64,000 bases of DNA, taken from contig OY970363.1 in NCBI GenBank assembly GCA_963718605.1, positions 3,720,001-3,784,000 on the forward strand, read 5' to 3'. The DNA comes from JACCXE01 sp963718605 (GTDB taxonomy: Bacteria; Actinomycetota; Acidimicrobiia; Acidimicrobiales; JACCXE01). The notes under the pieces are model-generated. The model saw only the letters and a program-made list of their open reading frames with translations, had not been told where the DNA came from and searched no databases. Positions 50,782 through 59,056 of this stretch are shown here, piece after piece. The position numbers were made by a program, and so were the translations under genes. Numbering within the stretch: the first letter of the stretch is position 1; the number at the start of each line of letters is the position of its first letter.

Positions 50782-52580
50782 TGGGAGCGACCCCGCTCAC
50801 GTCGAACACCGCCCTGCTGAATTGGGTCAACGACATCGCGGCGCTGACCACCCCCGACCGCATCGAGTGGTGCGACGGGTCCGCTGAGGAGTACGACCGG
50901 CTCTGCCAGGCCCTCGTCGACGCCGGCACGTTCACGAAGCTGTCCGAGGCCAAGCGGCCCAACAGCTACCTGGCACTCTCGGACCCGGGCGACGTCGCCC
51001 GCGTCGAAGACCGCACCTTCATTTGTTCCGAGAACGAAGCCGACGCCGGTCCCACGAACAACTGGGCCGACCCAACCGAGATGCGCACCAAGCTCAACGG
51101 TCTGTTCGCCGGCTGCATGAAGGGCCGCACGATGTACGTCGTGCCCTTCTCGATGGGCCCGCTCGGTTCGCCGATCAGCTACATCGGCGTCGAGCTCACC
51201 GACTCGCCGTACGTGGCGGTGTCGATGCGCATCATGACCCGCATGGGCAAGGCCGCTCTCGACGTGCTGGGCGACGGGCCGTTCGTGCCGTGCATCCATT
51301 CCGTAGGCGCTCCGCTCGAAGAAGGACAGGCCGACGTCGCCTGGCCGTGCAACGCGGACAACAAGTACATCGTCCACTTCCCGGAGAGCCGCCAGATCTG
51401 GTCGTTCGGTTCGGGATACGGCGGTAACGCGCTGCTGGGCAAGAAGTGCTTCGCGCTGCGAATCGCATCCGTGATGGCGCGCGATGAGGGCTGGCTCGCC
51501 GAGCACATGCTCATCCTCAAGCTCACGAACCCCGAGGGCGTCGTGAAGTACGTGAGTGCGGCGTTCCCGTCCGCCTGCGGCAAGACGAACCTCGCAATGC
51601 TCGTGCCCTCGTTGCCAGGCTGGACCGTCGAGACGGTCGGCGACGACATCTGCTGGATGAAGTTCGGCGAGGACGGTCAGCTCTACGCGATCAACCCCGA
51701 GGCCGGCTTCTTCGGCGTGGCGCCCGGCACCGGGCCCGAGACGAACCCCAACGCGTTGCACACGCTCGACGCGAACTCGATCTTCACCAACACCGCATCC
51801 ACCGCGGACGGCGACATCTGGTGGGAGGGCCTCACCGACGAACCGCCGGCCGGCATCACCGACTGGCTCGGCAACCCCTGGACGCCTGACTCCGGCACCA
51901 AGGCCGCGCACCCCAACTCGCGCTTCACCGCTCCGGCCGCCCAGTGCCCTGCTATCGCGGATGAGTGGGAGGACCCGAAGGGCGTCCCGATCTCGGCCGT
52001 GCTCTTCGGTGGCCGCCGCGGCAGCGTGGTGCCGCTCGTACACGAGGCGTTCTCCTGGAACCACGGGGTGTTCCTCGGCTCGATCATGGCAAGCGAGACC
52101 ACGGCGGCGCAGGCCGGCGCCGTGGGCAATCTGCGCCGCGACCCCTTCGCCATGCTGCCGTTCTGTGGCTACAACATGGCCGACTACTTCGCCCACTGGC
52201 TGAAGATCGGCGAGTCCACCGACGCGTCCAAGCTGCCGAAGATCTTCTACGTCAACTGGTTCCGTCGTTCCGACGACGGCCGATTCCTCTGGCCCGGCTT
52301 CGGCGACAACAGCCGCGTGCTCGCTTGGGTGTTCGACCGTGTCAACGGGGGCGGTGGCGCCACCGAGAGCCCCATCGGCTTCCTGCCCGCTCCCGGCGCC
52401 ATCGACGTAAATGGCCTCGGCATTTCCGATGCCGACATGGCCGAGCTGCTCAAGGTGGACGCCGAAGAGTGGCGGGCCGAGGTGCCGTCGATCGAGGCGC
52501 ACTACGCCGAATTTGGCGACCGCGTGCCCGACGCCTTGCGCGACGAACTCGCTGGTTTGGAAAAGCGTCTGTCGGACTAG
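50781..52580 (+). CDS. pckG: Phosphoenolpyruvate carboxykinase (GTP)
   Basis: This enzyme interconverts oxaloacetate and PEP with GTP, the entry to gluconeogenesis and a TCA cycle link. The 599 residues contain RTMYVVPFSMGPLGSPIS, FGSGYGGNALLGKKCFALR, the P-loop with the mobile Cys (FPSACGKTNLAM), GDDICWMKFG, NPEAGFFGVAPGT and FGGRRGSVVPLVHEAF. Length and order match the GTP class used by actinobacteria. The ATG overlaps the upstream small gene by one base. Confidence 0.96.
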   Translation: MGATPLTSNTALLNWVNDIAALTTPDRIEWCDGSAEEYDRLCQALVDAGTFTKLSEAKRPNSYLALSDPGDVARVEDRTFICSENEADAGPTNNWADPTEMRTKLNGLFAGCMKGRTMYVVPFSMGPLGSPISYIGVELTDSPYVAVSMRIMTRMGKAALDVLGDGPFVPCIHSVGAPLEEGQADVAWPCNADNKYIVHFPESRQIWSFGSGYGGNALLGKKCFALRIASVMARDEGWLAEHMLILKLTNPEGVVKYVSAAFPSACGKTNLAMLVPSLPGWTVETVGDDICWMKFGEDGQLYAINPEAGFFGVAPGTGPETNPNALHTLDANSIFTNTASTADGDIWWEGLTDEPPAGITDWLGNPWTPDSGTKAAHPNSRFTAPAAQCPAIADEWEDPKGVPISAVLFGGRRGSVVPLVHEAFSWNHGVFLGSIMASETTAAQAGAVGNLRRDPFAMLPFCGYNMADYFAHWLKIGESTDASKLPKIFYVNWFRRSDDGRFLWPGFGDNSRVLAWVFDRVNGGGGATESPIGFLPAPGAIDVNGLGISDADMAELLKVDAEEWRAEVPSIEAHYAEFGDRVPDALRDELAGLEKRLSD

Positions 52581-52589
52581 CGTTGTCGC

Positions 52590-52826
52590 ATGGCCGTTAG
52601 CGCGTTCGTTCTCATCCAAACCGAAGTCGGCAAGGCGGCGTCCGTCGCCGAGCAGGTGGGTCTTATCGACGGGGTTGTCTCCGCTGAAGACGTCACCGGT
52701 CCTTATGACGTGATCGTGCGCGCCGAGGCGAACTCGATGGACGAGCTCGGCAAGATGGTTGTGAGCAAGGTGCAGCTGATCGACGGGATCACCCGCACGC
52801 TGACGTGCCCCGTCGTCAATCTCTGA
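52590..52826 (+). CDS. Stand-alone Lrp/AsnC ligand-binding (RAM) domain protein
   Basis: The 78 residues form only the alpha-beta RAM effector domain: VSAFVLIQTEVGKAASVAEQ, GVVSAEDVTGPYDVIVRAE, and the C-terminal ITRTLTCPVV strand. No helix-turn-helix is present. Such proteins form oligomers that bind amino acids or modulate full-length Lrp regulators. The last 22 bases overlap the dioxygenase gene. Confidence 0.88.
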   Translation: MAVSAFVLIQTEVGKAASVAEQVGLIDGVVSAEDVTGPYDVIVRAEANSMDELGKMVVSKVQLIDGITRTLTCPVVNL

Positions 52827-53692
52827 CGCCATTCGCGGACCACTTCCGCGAACACGGTTGGGCGATCGTGCCCGACCTCATCCCCGCCGATGATCTCGCC
52901 GCCGCGCAGTTCGCGTTGTCGCGCTTTTACCAACCGCCCGGCGTGCTGCCTGACCTGTCGCACGACGATCGCGGGCGGCGGTTCCGGCCTGGCCAGTTCA
53001 CGGGACTGAAGGCCGCGCCCCTGGGCGATCCGGCGATCGACAATCTGTGTGTGCACGATCGCGTACTCGACCTCGTCGAGGCCGTGCTCGGCTCTGCCGA
53101 CATACGGCTCTACCAAGCCGAGACGTTCGCCAAGTACACCGGCGCCGACTGCTACGAGCAGCCGCTCCACATCGACGAGAACAACCACACTTTCTTGCCG
53201 CCTCACAAGGACGGTCGCTTTGGTCAGGTGCAGTTGTTCATGTACCTGAGCGACGTCACCGAGGAACGCGGCGCGACCCACGTCGTGTCGCGCACGCAAA
53301 CTCGTGACCTCGGTAACCACACGCTGTTCTTTGATAGGGCTGGCGCCCTTGTGATGGACGAGTACGAGGTCGCGGCCGAGGGCCGGGCCGGATCGGTCCT
53401 CGCGTATGCAGCCGACACCGTTCACCGCGGCACCGACATGACCGAAGCCGGCGCGAGTCGGTTCTTTTTCAACTTGGCCTACCGCCGCGCGGGCGACGAC
53501 TGGATTGGCGCCCTGCCGTGGGTGCGGCGCGGCATCGAGCCGGTCGTACACAACTGGATCTCGCAACTCAACGCCCGGCAACTGTGCGCCATCGGCTTCC
53601 CGCGGCCTGGTCACCCCTACTGGGACGCCGAAACTCTGGCCGCAACCGCCGCTCGCTACCCCAACCTCGACCTTTCGGAGTTCCAATGCTGA
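52805..53692 (+). CDS. Phytanoyl-CoA dioxygenase (PhyH) family protein
   Basis: This Fe(II)/2-oxoglutarate oxygenase has 295 residues. The facial triad is visible as His122 and Asp124 in LHIDENNH and His207 in DTVHRGTD, with Arg219 in ASRFFF as the probable 2-oxoglutarate ligand. GTG 52805 is the earliest start and gives the usual N-terminal helix (FADHFREHGWAIVPDLI). It overlaps the Lrp-like gene upstream by 22 bases and the hydrolase downstream by seven. The substrate is unknown; hydroxylation of a lipid or small metabolite is likely. Confidence 0.87.
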   Translation: MPRRQSLTPFADHFREHGWAIVPDLIPADDLAAAQFALSRFYQPPGVLPDLSHDDRGRRFRPGQFTGLKAAPLGDPAIDNLCVHDRVLDLVEAVLGSADIRLYQAETFAKYTGADCYEQPLHIDENNHTFLPPHKDGRFGQVQLFMYLSDVTEERGATHVVSRTQTRDLGNHTLFFDRAGALVMDEYEVAAEGRAGSVLAYAADTVHRGTDMTEAGASRFFFNLAYRRAGDDWIGALPWVRRGIEPVVHNWISQLNARQLCAIGFPRPGHPYWDAETLAATAARYPNLDLSEFQC

Positions 53693-54483
53693 TCAACGGC
53701 CTCGACCTGCAGTTCGTCGACGAGGGCGAGGGCGACGTCCCCCTGTTCCTCGTCCACGGTTATACCGGCGGCGTTTCGGATTGGGACGATGTCGCGCCCG
53801 CACTCGCAAAGTCCCGCCGAGTCATTCGCTACTCGCATCGCGGTCACGCGTTGTCGACGAATACGGGCGACCCGAAGAGCTACACGTTCAACGCGTTGGT
53901 CAACGACCTCGTCACCGTGGTGAACGAGCTGGGTTTCGATCAGATCGACCTGCTCGGGCATTCGATGGGCGGCATCGTGTCGATGCGATACGTGCTCGAC
54001 CACCCGCAGAAGGTCCGCTCGCTTGTACTCATGGACACCGGCGCGGAACCGGCGGGTTCGTTGCCGCTCGATCTCATCAAGGGACTGGCTGAGCGCGGAC
54101 GCGCCGAGGGCATGCAGGTCGTGGTCGACGTGATGGCGCCGTTCATCGGGGCGCTGCAAGAGCGCCTGTCCCCTGAGCGCCGGGAGGAGTTGGGCCGCCG
54201 CAACAACGAGAAGATGCCGAACATGGACCCGGACGCGTTCGCCGAATTCGCGCGAGAGCTCAACGAATACCCGTCGATGGTGTCGCAGCTCCACACCATC
54301 ATGTGCCCGACGACCGTCATCGTCGGCGAGAACGACGCCGGGTTGCGCGATGCCTCTGAGGTCATGGCTCGCGAGATCCCGCGCGCCGAACTGGTGGTCA
54401 TCGCCGACGCCGGCCACAGCCCCCAAGAAGACCGCCCCGACGAATGGCTCCGAGTGGTCGAGCAGCATCTCTCCAATATCTAG
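53686..54483 (+). CDS. Alpha/beta-fold hydrolase
   Basis: The 265-residue enzyme has the oxyanion loop LFLVHGYTGG, the nucleophile elbow GHSMGG (Ser93), an acid candidate in VIVGENDAGLRD, and the catalytic His in ADAGHSPQ. ATG 53686 has GGAG upstream and overlaps the dioxygenase stop. The long in-frame upstream extension is a shadow of that gene. The substrate is unknown; the pairing with the oxygenase suggests successive steps on one substrate. Confidence 0.88.
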   Translation: MLINGLDLQFVDEGEGDVPLFLVHGYTGGVSDWDDVAPALAKSRRVIRYSHRGHALSTNTGDPKSYTFNALVNDLVTVVNELGFDQIDLLGHSMGGIVSMRYVLDHPQKVRSLVLMDTGAEPAGSLPLDLIKGLAERGRAEGMQVVVDVMAPFIGALQERLSPERREELGRRNNEKMPNMDPDAFAEFARELNEYPSMVSQLHTIMCPTTVIVGENDAGLRDASEVMAREIPRAELVVIADAGHSPQEDRPDEWLRVVEQHLSNI

Positions 54484-54492
54484 CCTGTATTA

Positions 54493-54521
54493 TTGACAGA
54501 TCTGACCTGATCTGTCATGTT
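54493..54521 (+). promoter_or_regulatory. Promoter with embedded TetR-type operator
   Basis: A consensus -35 TTGACA (54493-54498) and a weak -10 CATGTT (54516-54521) are 17 bases apart. Overlapping both, TGACAGATC-N6-GATCTGTCA (54494-54517) is a perfect 24-base inverted repeat with nine-base arms, just before the TetR gene. This is the classic autorepressor layout. Confidence 0.72.
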
Positions 54522-54527
54522 TGTCAT

Positions 54528-55127
54528 ATGCCGTCCAAAGGAGAGCTGACCAAAGCGCGCATCCTGGCGGCCGCGGTCGAACACTTCGCTTCGCTGGGCA
54601 TGCACGGCGGGTCGGTGCCCGAGATCGCTCGCGCGGCGGGTACCTCGCACGGAACCGTGTACCAGCACTTCGGGCGCAAGGACGACCTGTTCCGCGCGGC
54701 GGTCGAAGCCGACCTAACCGCACTGTTTGCGTCGATAGTTCCCGCACTCGGCGCCACCCTCGATCCCGAGGGACTGGTCAGCCTGCTGCCGAAGCTGGTC
54801 GTCGAAGCTCAGCGGCGACCACTCGCCCGGCGGATCATCGCCGACACCGACCGCGACCAAACCGAGGTCCTGCTGGACCTACCCGCCCTGCGTGAGCTGG
54901 AAGGGCGCCTTGGCGCGGCGATCGCGGCGTCGCAGAACGCGGGCACCTTCCGCGCCGACATCGATCCGACAGCTATGGCCGCGGGACTCGTCGGCATCAC
55001 GCTTCCCATGCTCGTGGTCGCCTTCCGTCTTGAAGGCATGCCATCCATCCCCCGCGCCACGAGCGCGCTCGATCTTCTGGCCGCGGCCCTGCGGCCGGTC
55101 CCCACTGGCAAAAGGCAAACCACATGA
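54528..55127 (+). CDS. TetR/AcrR family transcriptional regulator
   Basis: The 199 residues from ATG 54528 have an N-terminal helix-turn-helix (ILAAAVEHFASLGMHGGSV, then IARAAGTSHGTVYQHFGRKDDLF) and a helical ligand-binding domain. The open frame extends into the upstream hydrolase gene, but the ATG directly follows the palindromic promoter. It probably represses itself and the coupled hydroxylase gene, with which it overlaps (ATGA). Confidence 0.9.
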   Translation: MPSKGELTKARILAAAVEHFASLGMHGGSVPEIARAAGTSHGTVYQHFGRKDDLFRAAVEADLTALFASIVPALGATLDPEGLVSLLPKLVVEAQRRPLARRIIADTDRDQTEVLLDLPALRELEGRLGAAIAASQNAGTFRADIDPTAMAAGLVGITLPMLVVAFRLEGMPSIPRATSALDLLAAALRPVPTGKRQTT

Positions 55128-55753
55128 ACACGATTTCCACTGCTACCACTGTCCTCGCCGGCGCGGCCGCGTGGACCGTCGTCGAATACGGCTTGCACCG
55201 ATTCGTCATGCACGAAAAGCGCGGCCCGAAACTCGCGTCGCGCGAGCACCTGCGTCACCACGCCGACGTGACTTATTTCTCGCCGATGTCCAAGAAGGCT
55301 CTGTCCGCAGCGGTCACGACCGCCGGCGTGTATCCCGCCGCGCTTCTGCTCGCCGGGCGCGGCGCCGCATTCGCGTTCACGGTCGGGATGATCGGCACGT
55401 ACTTCGGCTACGAGGTCACGCATCGCCGGATTCACACGCACGCCCCCGTGAACGCGTGGGGTCGCTGGATGCGCCGCCACCACCTGCGCCACCACTTCGG
55501 TTCGCCCATGCGCAACCACGGCGTGACCACTCCGCTGTGGGACGCCGTGTTTCGCACTACCGAGCAAGGCGACGATGTCGTCATCGTGCCCCGCCGCATG
55601 GCGCCCGTGTGGTTGCTCGACGCTCACGGCGAGGTTCGCAATGAGTACGCCCGCGACTACCGCGCCAAGGGGCGAACCGTCGCCGCGGCACGCGACGTCG
55701 AACGCGACTTGGTCGACGCGTTTGCCAATCGCGCGCCCGCAGCCGTCGCCTAA
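55124..55753 (+). CDS. Membrane fatty-acid hydroxylase/sterol-desaturase-type protein
   Basis: This 209-residue diiron membrane enzyme shows four His clusters: HRFVMH, HLRHHAD, HRRIHTH and HHLRHHFG. Hydrophobic segments lie at about 5-20 and 65-105. The His spacing fits the fatty-acid-hydroxylase superfamily, which hydroxylates or desaturates lipid chains. It is coupled to the TetR gene, so lipid-responsive control is plausible. The exact substrate is unknown. Confidence 0.85.
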   Translation: MNTISTATTVLAGAAAWTVVEYGLHRFVMHEKRGPKLASREHLRHHADVTYFSPMSKKALSAAVTTAGVYPAALLLAGRGAAFAFTVGMIGTYFGYEVTHRRIHTHAPVNAWGRWMRRHHLRHHFGSPMRNHGVTTPLWDAVFRTTEQGDDVVIVPRRMAPVWLLDAHGEVRNEYARDYRAKGRTVAAARDVERDLVDAFANRAPAAVA

Positions 55754-55771
55754 ACCTTCTACGTTCACGCC

Positions 55772-56587
55772 ATGAGCCTCACCGGCAAGGCCGCTGACTT
55801 CCTCGCCCTGCACGTGCCCGGCCAGCCCCTGCTGCAGCCGAACGCGTTCGACCTCGGGTCAGCCCGCATCCTCGAGTCGCTCGGGTTTCAGGCAATTGCA
55901 ACAACCAGCCTGGGCGCCGCCGCGACGCTCGGGCGCGTCGACGGGACGATGGGGCGCGACGCCACGTTGGCGCACTGCGCCGCGGTCGCGGGGTCGGTGG
56001 CGATCCCGGTGGCGGGCGACACGGAGAACGGCTTCGGCGACGAACCCGAGGCGGTCGCCGCGTTCGTGGGCGACGCCGCGGCCGCGGGCCTCGCCGGTTG
56101 TTCGATCGAGGACTGGTCGGGAACCGCTACCTACGACATCGGCCTCGCCACCGAACGCGTCGCCGCCGCCGCTGAAGCAGCACACCACGGCCCGAACCAA
56201 CTGGTTCTGACCGCTCGGGCCGACGGACACTTCCACGGCGACGACGACCTCGACTCGGTCATCCGCCGTCTGCAGGCCTACGGCGGCGCCGGAGCGGACG
56301 TGTTGTACGCCCCCGGCCTCTCGGCGCTCGACGACATCCGTCGCATAGTCGGCGAAACCGACAAGCCGGTGAACGTGTTGGTGAACGTTTTGATAAGCGA
56401 GGAGCTCCCGACGCTGGAACAGATCGCCGAAGCTGGTGCGGCGCGCATCTCAGTCGGCGGCTCGTTCGCGTTGGTCGCCTACGGCGCGGTGATCGACGCC
56501 GCGCGCGAGATCAAGGAGTCGGGCACCTTCGACTACTCGGAGAAGATCCTGGCCGCCCGCGAGACCGTCCGCGGCGCCCTGCGCTGA
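55772..56587 (+). CDS. Isocitrate lyase/PEP mutase family protein
   Basis: The 271-residue TIM-barrel enzyme has LLQPNAFDLGSARILESLGF, IPVAGDTENGFGDEP (a D-x-E variant of the metal motif), GCSIEDWSG, LTARADGHFHG and the lid-region segment ADVLYAPGL. The group includes carboxyphosphonoenolpyruvate mutase, 2-methylisocitrate lyase and oxaloacetate decarboxylase-like enzymes. No catalytic loop KKCGH of isocitrate lyase is present, so C-C or C-P lyase chemistry on a small acid is the best guess. Confidence 0.85.
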   Translation: MSLTGKAADFLALHVPGQPLLQPNAFDLGSARILESLGFQAIATTSLGAAATLGRVDGTMGRDATLAHCAAVAGSVAIPVAGDTENGFGDEPEAVAAFVGDAAAAGLAGCSIEDWSGTATYDIGLATERVAAAAEAAHHGPNQLVLTARADGHFHGDDDLDSVIRRLQAYGGAGADVLYAPGLSALDDIRRIVGETDKPVNVLVNVLISEELPTLEQIAEAGAARISVGGSFALVAYGAVIDAAREIKESGTFDYSEKILAARETVRGALR

Positions 56588-56596
56588 TCCGCTTCG

Positions 56597-57772
56597 CTAC
56601 GGCTGGAGCGCGGCGATTTCCTCGGCGGACAGGCCGACCTCCGCCAACACCTCGGCGGTGTGTTCGCCCAACCCCGGAACGGGCCCGGTGGTCTGGAGCG
56701 GGTAGTCGCTGAACCGGGCGGGCGGCGCGACGGAGCGCGCACCGTCTGAGCCGACGGACACTATGGACGACGCGGCCTGCGGGTCCTCGACCACCTCGGC
56801 GGGTGTTTGGACCATCTGGAACCACACGTCGTTCGCGTCGAAGATCGCGGCCCACTCGTCCATCGTGCGCTTGGCGAACTCGGCGTCGAGTTCGGGAATC
56901 AATTCACGGCGGTGACGAATACGACCAACGCCGGTCGCGTACCGCTCGTCGTGCAACAGCTCGTCGCGCGCAATCGCGCGCACGACTCCCGGCCAGTGGC
57001 GGTCGCCCTCAAGTCCGAGCAAGAAGAACCACCGGTCGTCGGCGGTGCGATACGAGTTGATCAGCGGCGTGGGGCTGGCGCTGCGCGGGTACGTGGCCTG
57101 CACCTGTCCCATCGTGAGCTGCATGCCGAGATCCCACCCGATCGTGTACATCCCCGACCGCAAGAGCGACGCCTCGACCACTTGGCCTTTGCCCGTGCGC
57201 TCGCGGGCGAACAGCGCCGCGACGATACCCGACAACGCCGACAACCCGGTGACGTGGTCACCGAAGCCGCCGCGTTGGTTCAGCGGGGGCTGGTCGGGCG
57301 GCACCATCAAGTTCGAGATGCCGCTACGCGCGAAGAACCCGCCGACGTCATACGCGGCCCGGTCGCGGTCTGGCCCCTCCAGCCCGTAACCCGTGACGCT
57401 GCCGTAGACCAGCCGCGGATACTTGGCGGTCAAGGTGGCGGCGTCGAGCGCGAGTCGTTCGAGCGCGTCGGTGCGCATGTTCGAGATAAAGACGTCGGCC
57501 GTCGCGACGATCCGTTCCATCGCGTCCCGCGCCGCATCGTCGCGCAAGTCGAGCACGACCGATCGCTTGCCGCGGTTGTCGAGCATGAACGGCGGGTTCG
57601 GTATCTCGCCCTCGTAGCCCAGCGCCCCGAAGATGGCGCGGAACGGGTCCCCCTTGGGTGACTCGACCTTGATGACGTCGGCGCCCCAGTCCGCCATAAC
57701 CCCGGCGGCGGACGGGCCGGCCACCCACACGCCCATCTCGACAACACGAACGCCGTCGAGAACGCCTGTCAT
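56597..57772 (-). CDS. CaiB/BaiF family CoA transferase
   Basis: This class III CoA transferase has 391 residues. The N-terminal VRVVEMGVWVAGP and ADWGADVIKVESPKGDP are the CoA-binding part. The catalytic Asp is Asp142 in AAYDVGGFFARSG. FGDHVTGLSALSGIVAALFARERTGKG and the C-terminal half follow. It moves CoA between carboxylic acids, typically in bile-acid, carnitine or branched-acid metabolism; the acceptor cannot be inferred. It is convergent with the PEP-mutase-like gene (nine bases apart). Confidence 0.92.
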   Translation of the reverse strand: MTGVLDGVRVVEMGVWVAGPSAAGVMADWGADVIKVESPKGDPFRAIFGALGYEGEIPNPPFMLDNRGKRSVVLDLRDDAARDAMERIVATADVFISNMRTDALERLALDAATLTAKYPRLVYGSVTGYGLEGPDRDRAAYDVGGFFARSGISNLMVPPDQPPLNQRGGFGDHVTGLSALSGIVAALFARERTGKGQVVEASLLRSGMYTIGWDLGMQLTMGQVQATYPRSASPTPLINSYRTADDRWFFLLGLEGDRHWPGVVRAIARDELLHDERYATGVGRIRHRRELIPELDAEFAKRTMDEWAAIFDANDVWFQMVQTPAEVVEDPQAASSIVSVGSDGARSVAPPARFSDYPLQTTGPVPGLGEHTAEVLAEVGLSAEEIAALQP

Positions 57773-58150
57773 TTAGCGGGCGGTGCCTACCAAGACCGCC
57801 CGGATGCCGAGCCCCATGATGAACAGGCCGAACCCTCCGTACCAGAGGTACACCTTCTGCAACTGCTGGCGGTACGAGTACGCGAGCCCGACGGTGATGA
57901 TGCCGATGAAGCCGTAAAACATGTGGAACTTCGGCGGGTCGATGTGTTCACCACTCACCAAGCCCACGCCCAGCGCGACTTGGATGAACACCGCGACCTC
58001 GGCAAACGCGGTGAACCACCACAGTGCACGCGTTCGAAGCTGCGGATACTTGTGCGCGCCGAACGCCCACAGCCCGGCGAGGCCGTTGGACACGATCGTG
58101 ACCCAGGCCCACGCCACATGGACGTCGCGCAGCGTCGTTGCGAGAAGCAC
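57773..58150 (-). CDS. Multi-span membrane protein of unknown function
   Basis: The 125 residues from GTG 58150 contain four hydrophobic segments (about 13-33, 45-68, 78-97 and 105-122), with HMFYGFIGIITVGLAYSYR in the third. No family is assigned. The stop abuts the CoA transferase start (TAA-ATG), so the two are cotranscribed. The longer frame upstream overlaps the ferritin-like gene. Confidence 0.65.
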   Translation of the reverse strand: MLLATTLRDVHVAWAWVTIVSNGLAGLWAFGAHKYPQLRTRALWWFTAFAEVAVFIQVALGVGLVSGEHIDPPKFHMFYGFIGIITVGLAYSYRQQLQKVYLWYGGFGLFIMGLGIRAVLVGTAR

Positions 58151-58169
58151 TACCCCGGAAGAAAGAGAA

Positions 58170-58997
58170 CTACGAGTTCTCGATGTTGGCTTTGGCCATG
58201 TCGGCCATCGCCTGCGCCTCGGCCATCGCTTCGGCGGCCACGTCGACAAGTTCCTTGATCTCGTCGTCGCTGAAACCAGCGAGCGCGCGGAACTGGCGAG
58301 CGAGATGCACCGGGCTGTCGTCGTCCTCGCCGCGGAAGCCGCCGAAGCTGAAGAGCTTGTCGACGGTGCGCTGGAAGTCGAGCGCTTGCTTCTGGCGCTC
58401 AGGATCGTTGGCCGTGATGCGGCGCAACCAGTCCGAGCCCATCTTCACGTGCGTTACTTCGTCGGCGAGCATCCAGTCCTCGCAGAAGTACAGAACCGGG
58501 TCGTCGGTGCCGTTGCCGTATTCGCGCATCGTGTTGAACACATCGATCGCGAGACCTTCAAGCGCACGGTTGACGCCGGTGAGTCGCAGGACCGGGTCGG
58601 CGTTGCACGCGGCTTCGAACAGCAAGACCTGCTCGGCGAACTCGCCGATGTACGTGCCCATGTGGTCGCCGAGCTTGATCGAGATCTCGCAGTGACGCGC
58701 CTCGTCCCAGCACTGACGCGCCATGTCGAGCTTCAACTCGAAGGGGACTTCTTCCTTGGCCGCGCCGACCTCGAAGTCGTAACACGTGCGGCCCGCGCCT
58801 TCGAGCGCTTGGATCTCGCCGACGAAGATGCTGTGCATCAACTGGCGGGCGCCGTCGGGTGCGTCGGGATCTTTCGGCTGAAATCCGCCGGCGCCCTTCC
58901 GCTCGCTCGAACGGGGGTCGAAGATGATGTCCTCAATGCGAACCCGCTCGAAACGGCTGTCCCGAGCCAGGTCATCCACCGACAGCATCTTCTTCAT
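58170..58997 (-). CDS. DUF455 ferritin-like diiron protein
   Basis: The 275 residues from ATG 58997 (AGGGGGA upstream) form a helical bundle with repeated carboxylate/His motifs: FVGEIQALEGAGRT, CWDEARHCEISIKLGDH, VNRALEGLAIDVFN and WMLADEVTHVKMG. These give two ExxH-type pairs for a diiron centre. DUF455 proteins are related to the ferritin/ribonucleotide-reductase superfamily; their reaction is unknown. The C-terminus is Ala-rich. Confidence 0.82.
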   Translation of the reverse strand: MKKMLSVDDLARDSRFERVRIEDIIFDPRSSERKGAGGFQPKDPDAPDGARQLMHSIFVGEIQALEGAGRTCYDFEVGAAKEEVPFELKLDMARQCWDEARHCEISIKLGDHMGTYIGEFAEQVLLFEAACNADPVLRLTGVNRALEGLAIDVFNTMREYGNGTDDPVLYFCEDWMLADEVTHVKMGSDWLRRITANDPERQKQALDFQRTVDKLFSFGGFRGEDDDSPVHLARQFRALAGFSDDEIKELVDVAAEAMAEAQAMADMAKANIENS

Positions 58998-59056
58998 GTA
59001 ACAAGTCCCCCTTCGGACTAGATCACGTTCCCGAAAGTGTACGCCCGAGGCCCCGC

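Noticed and set aside
50778..52832. A 684-codon open frame on the minus strand
   Set aside because: It is the antisense shadow of pckG, caused by high GC. The plus-strand product has every PEPCK motif and the minus product has none.
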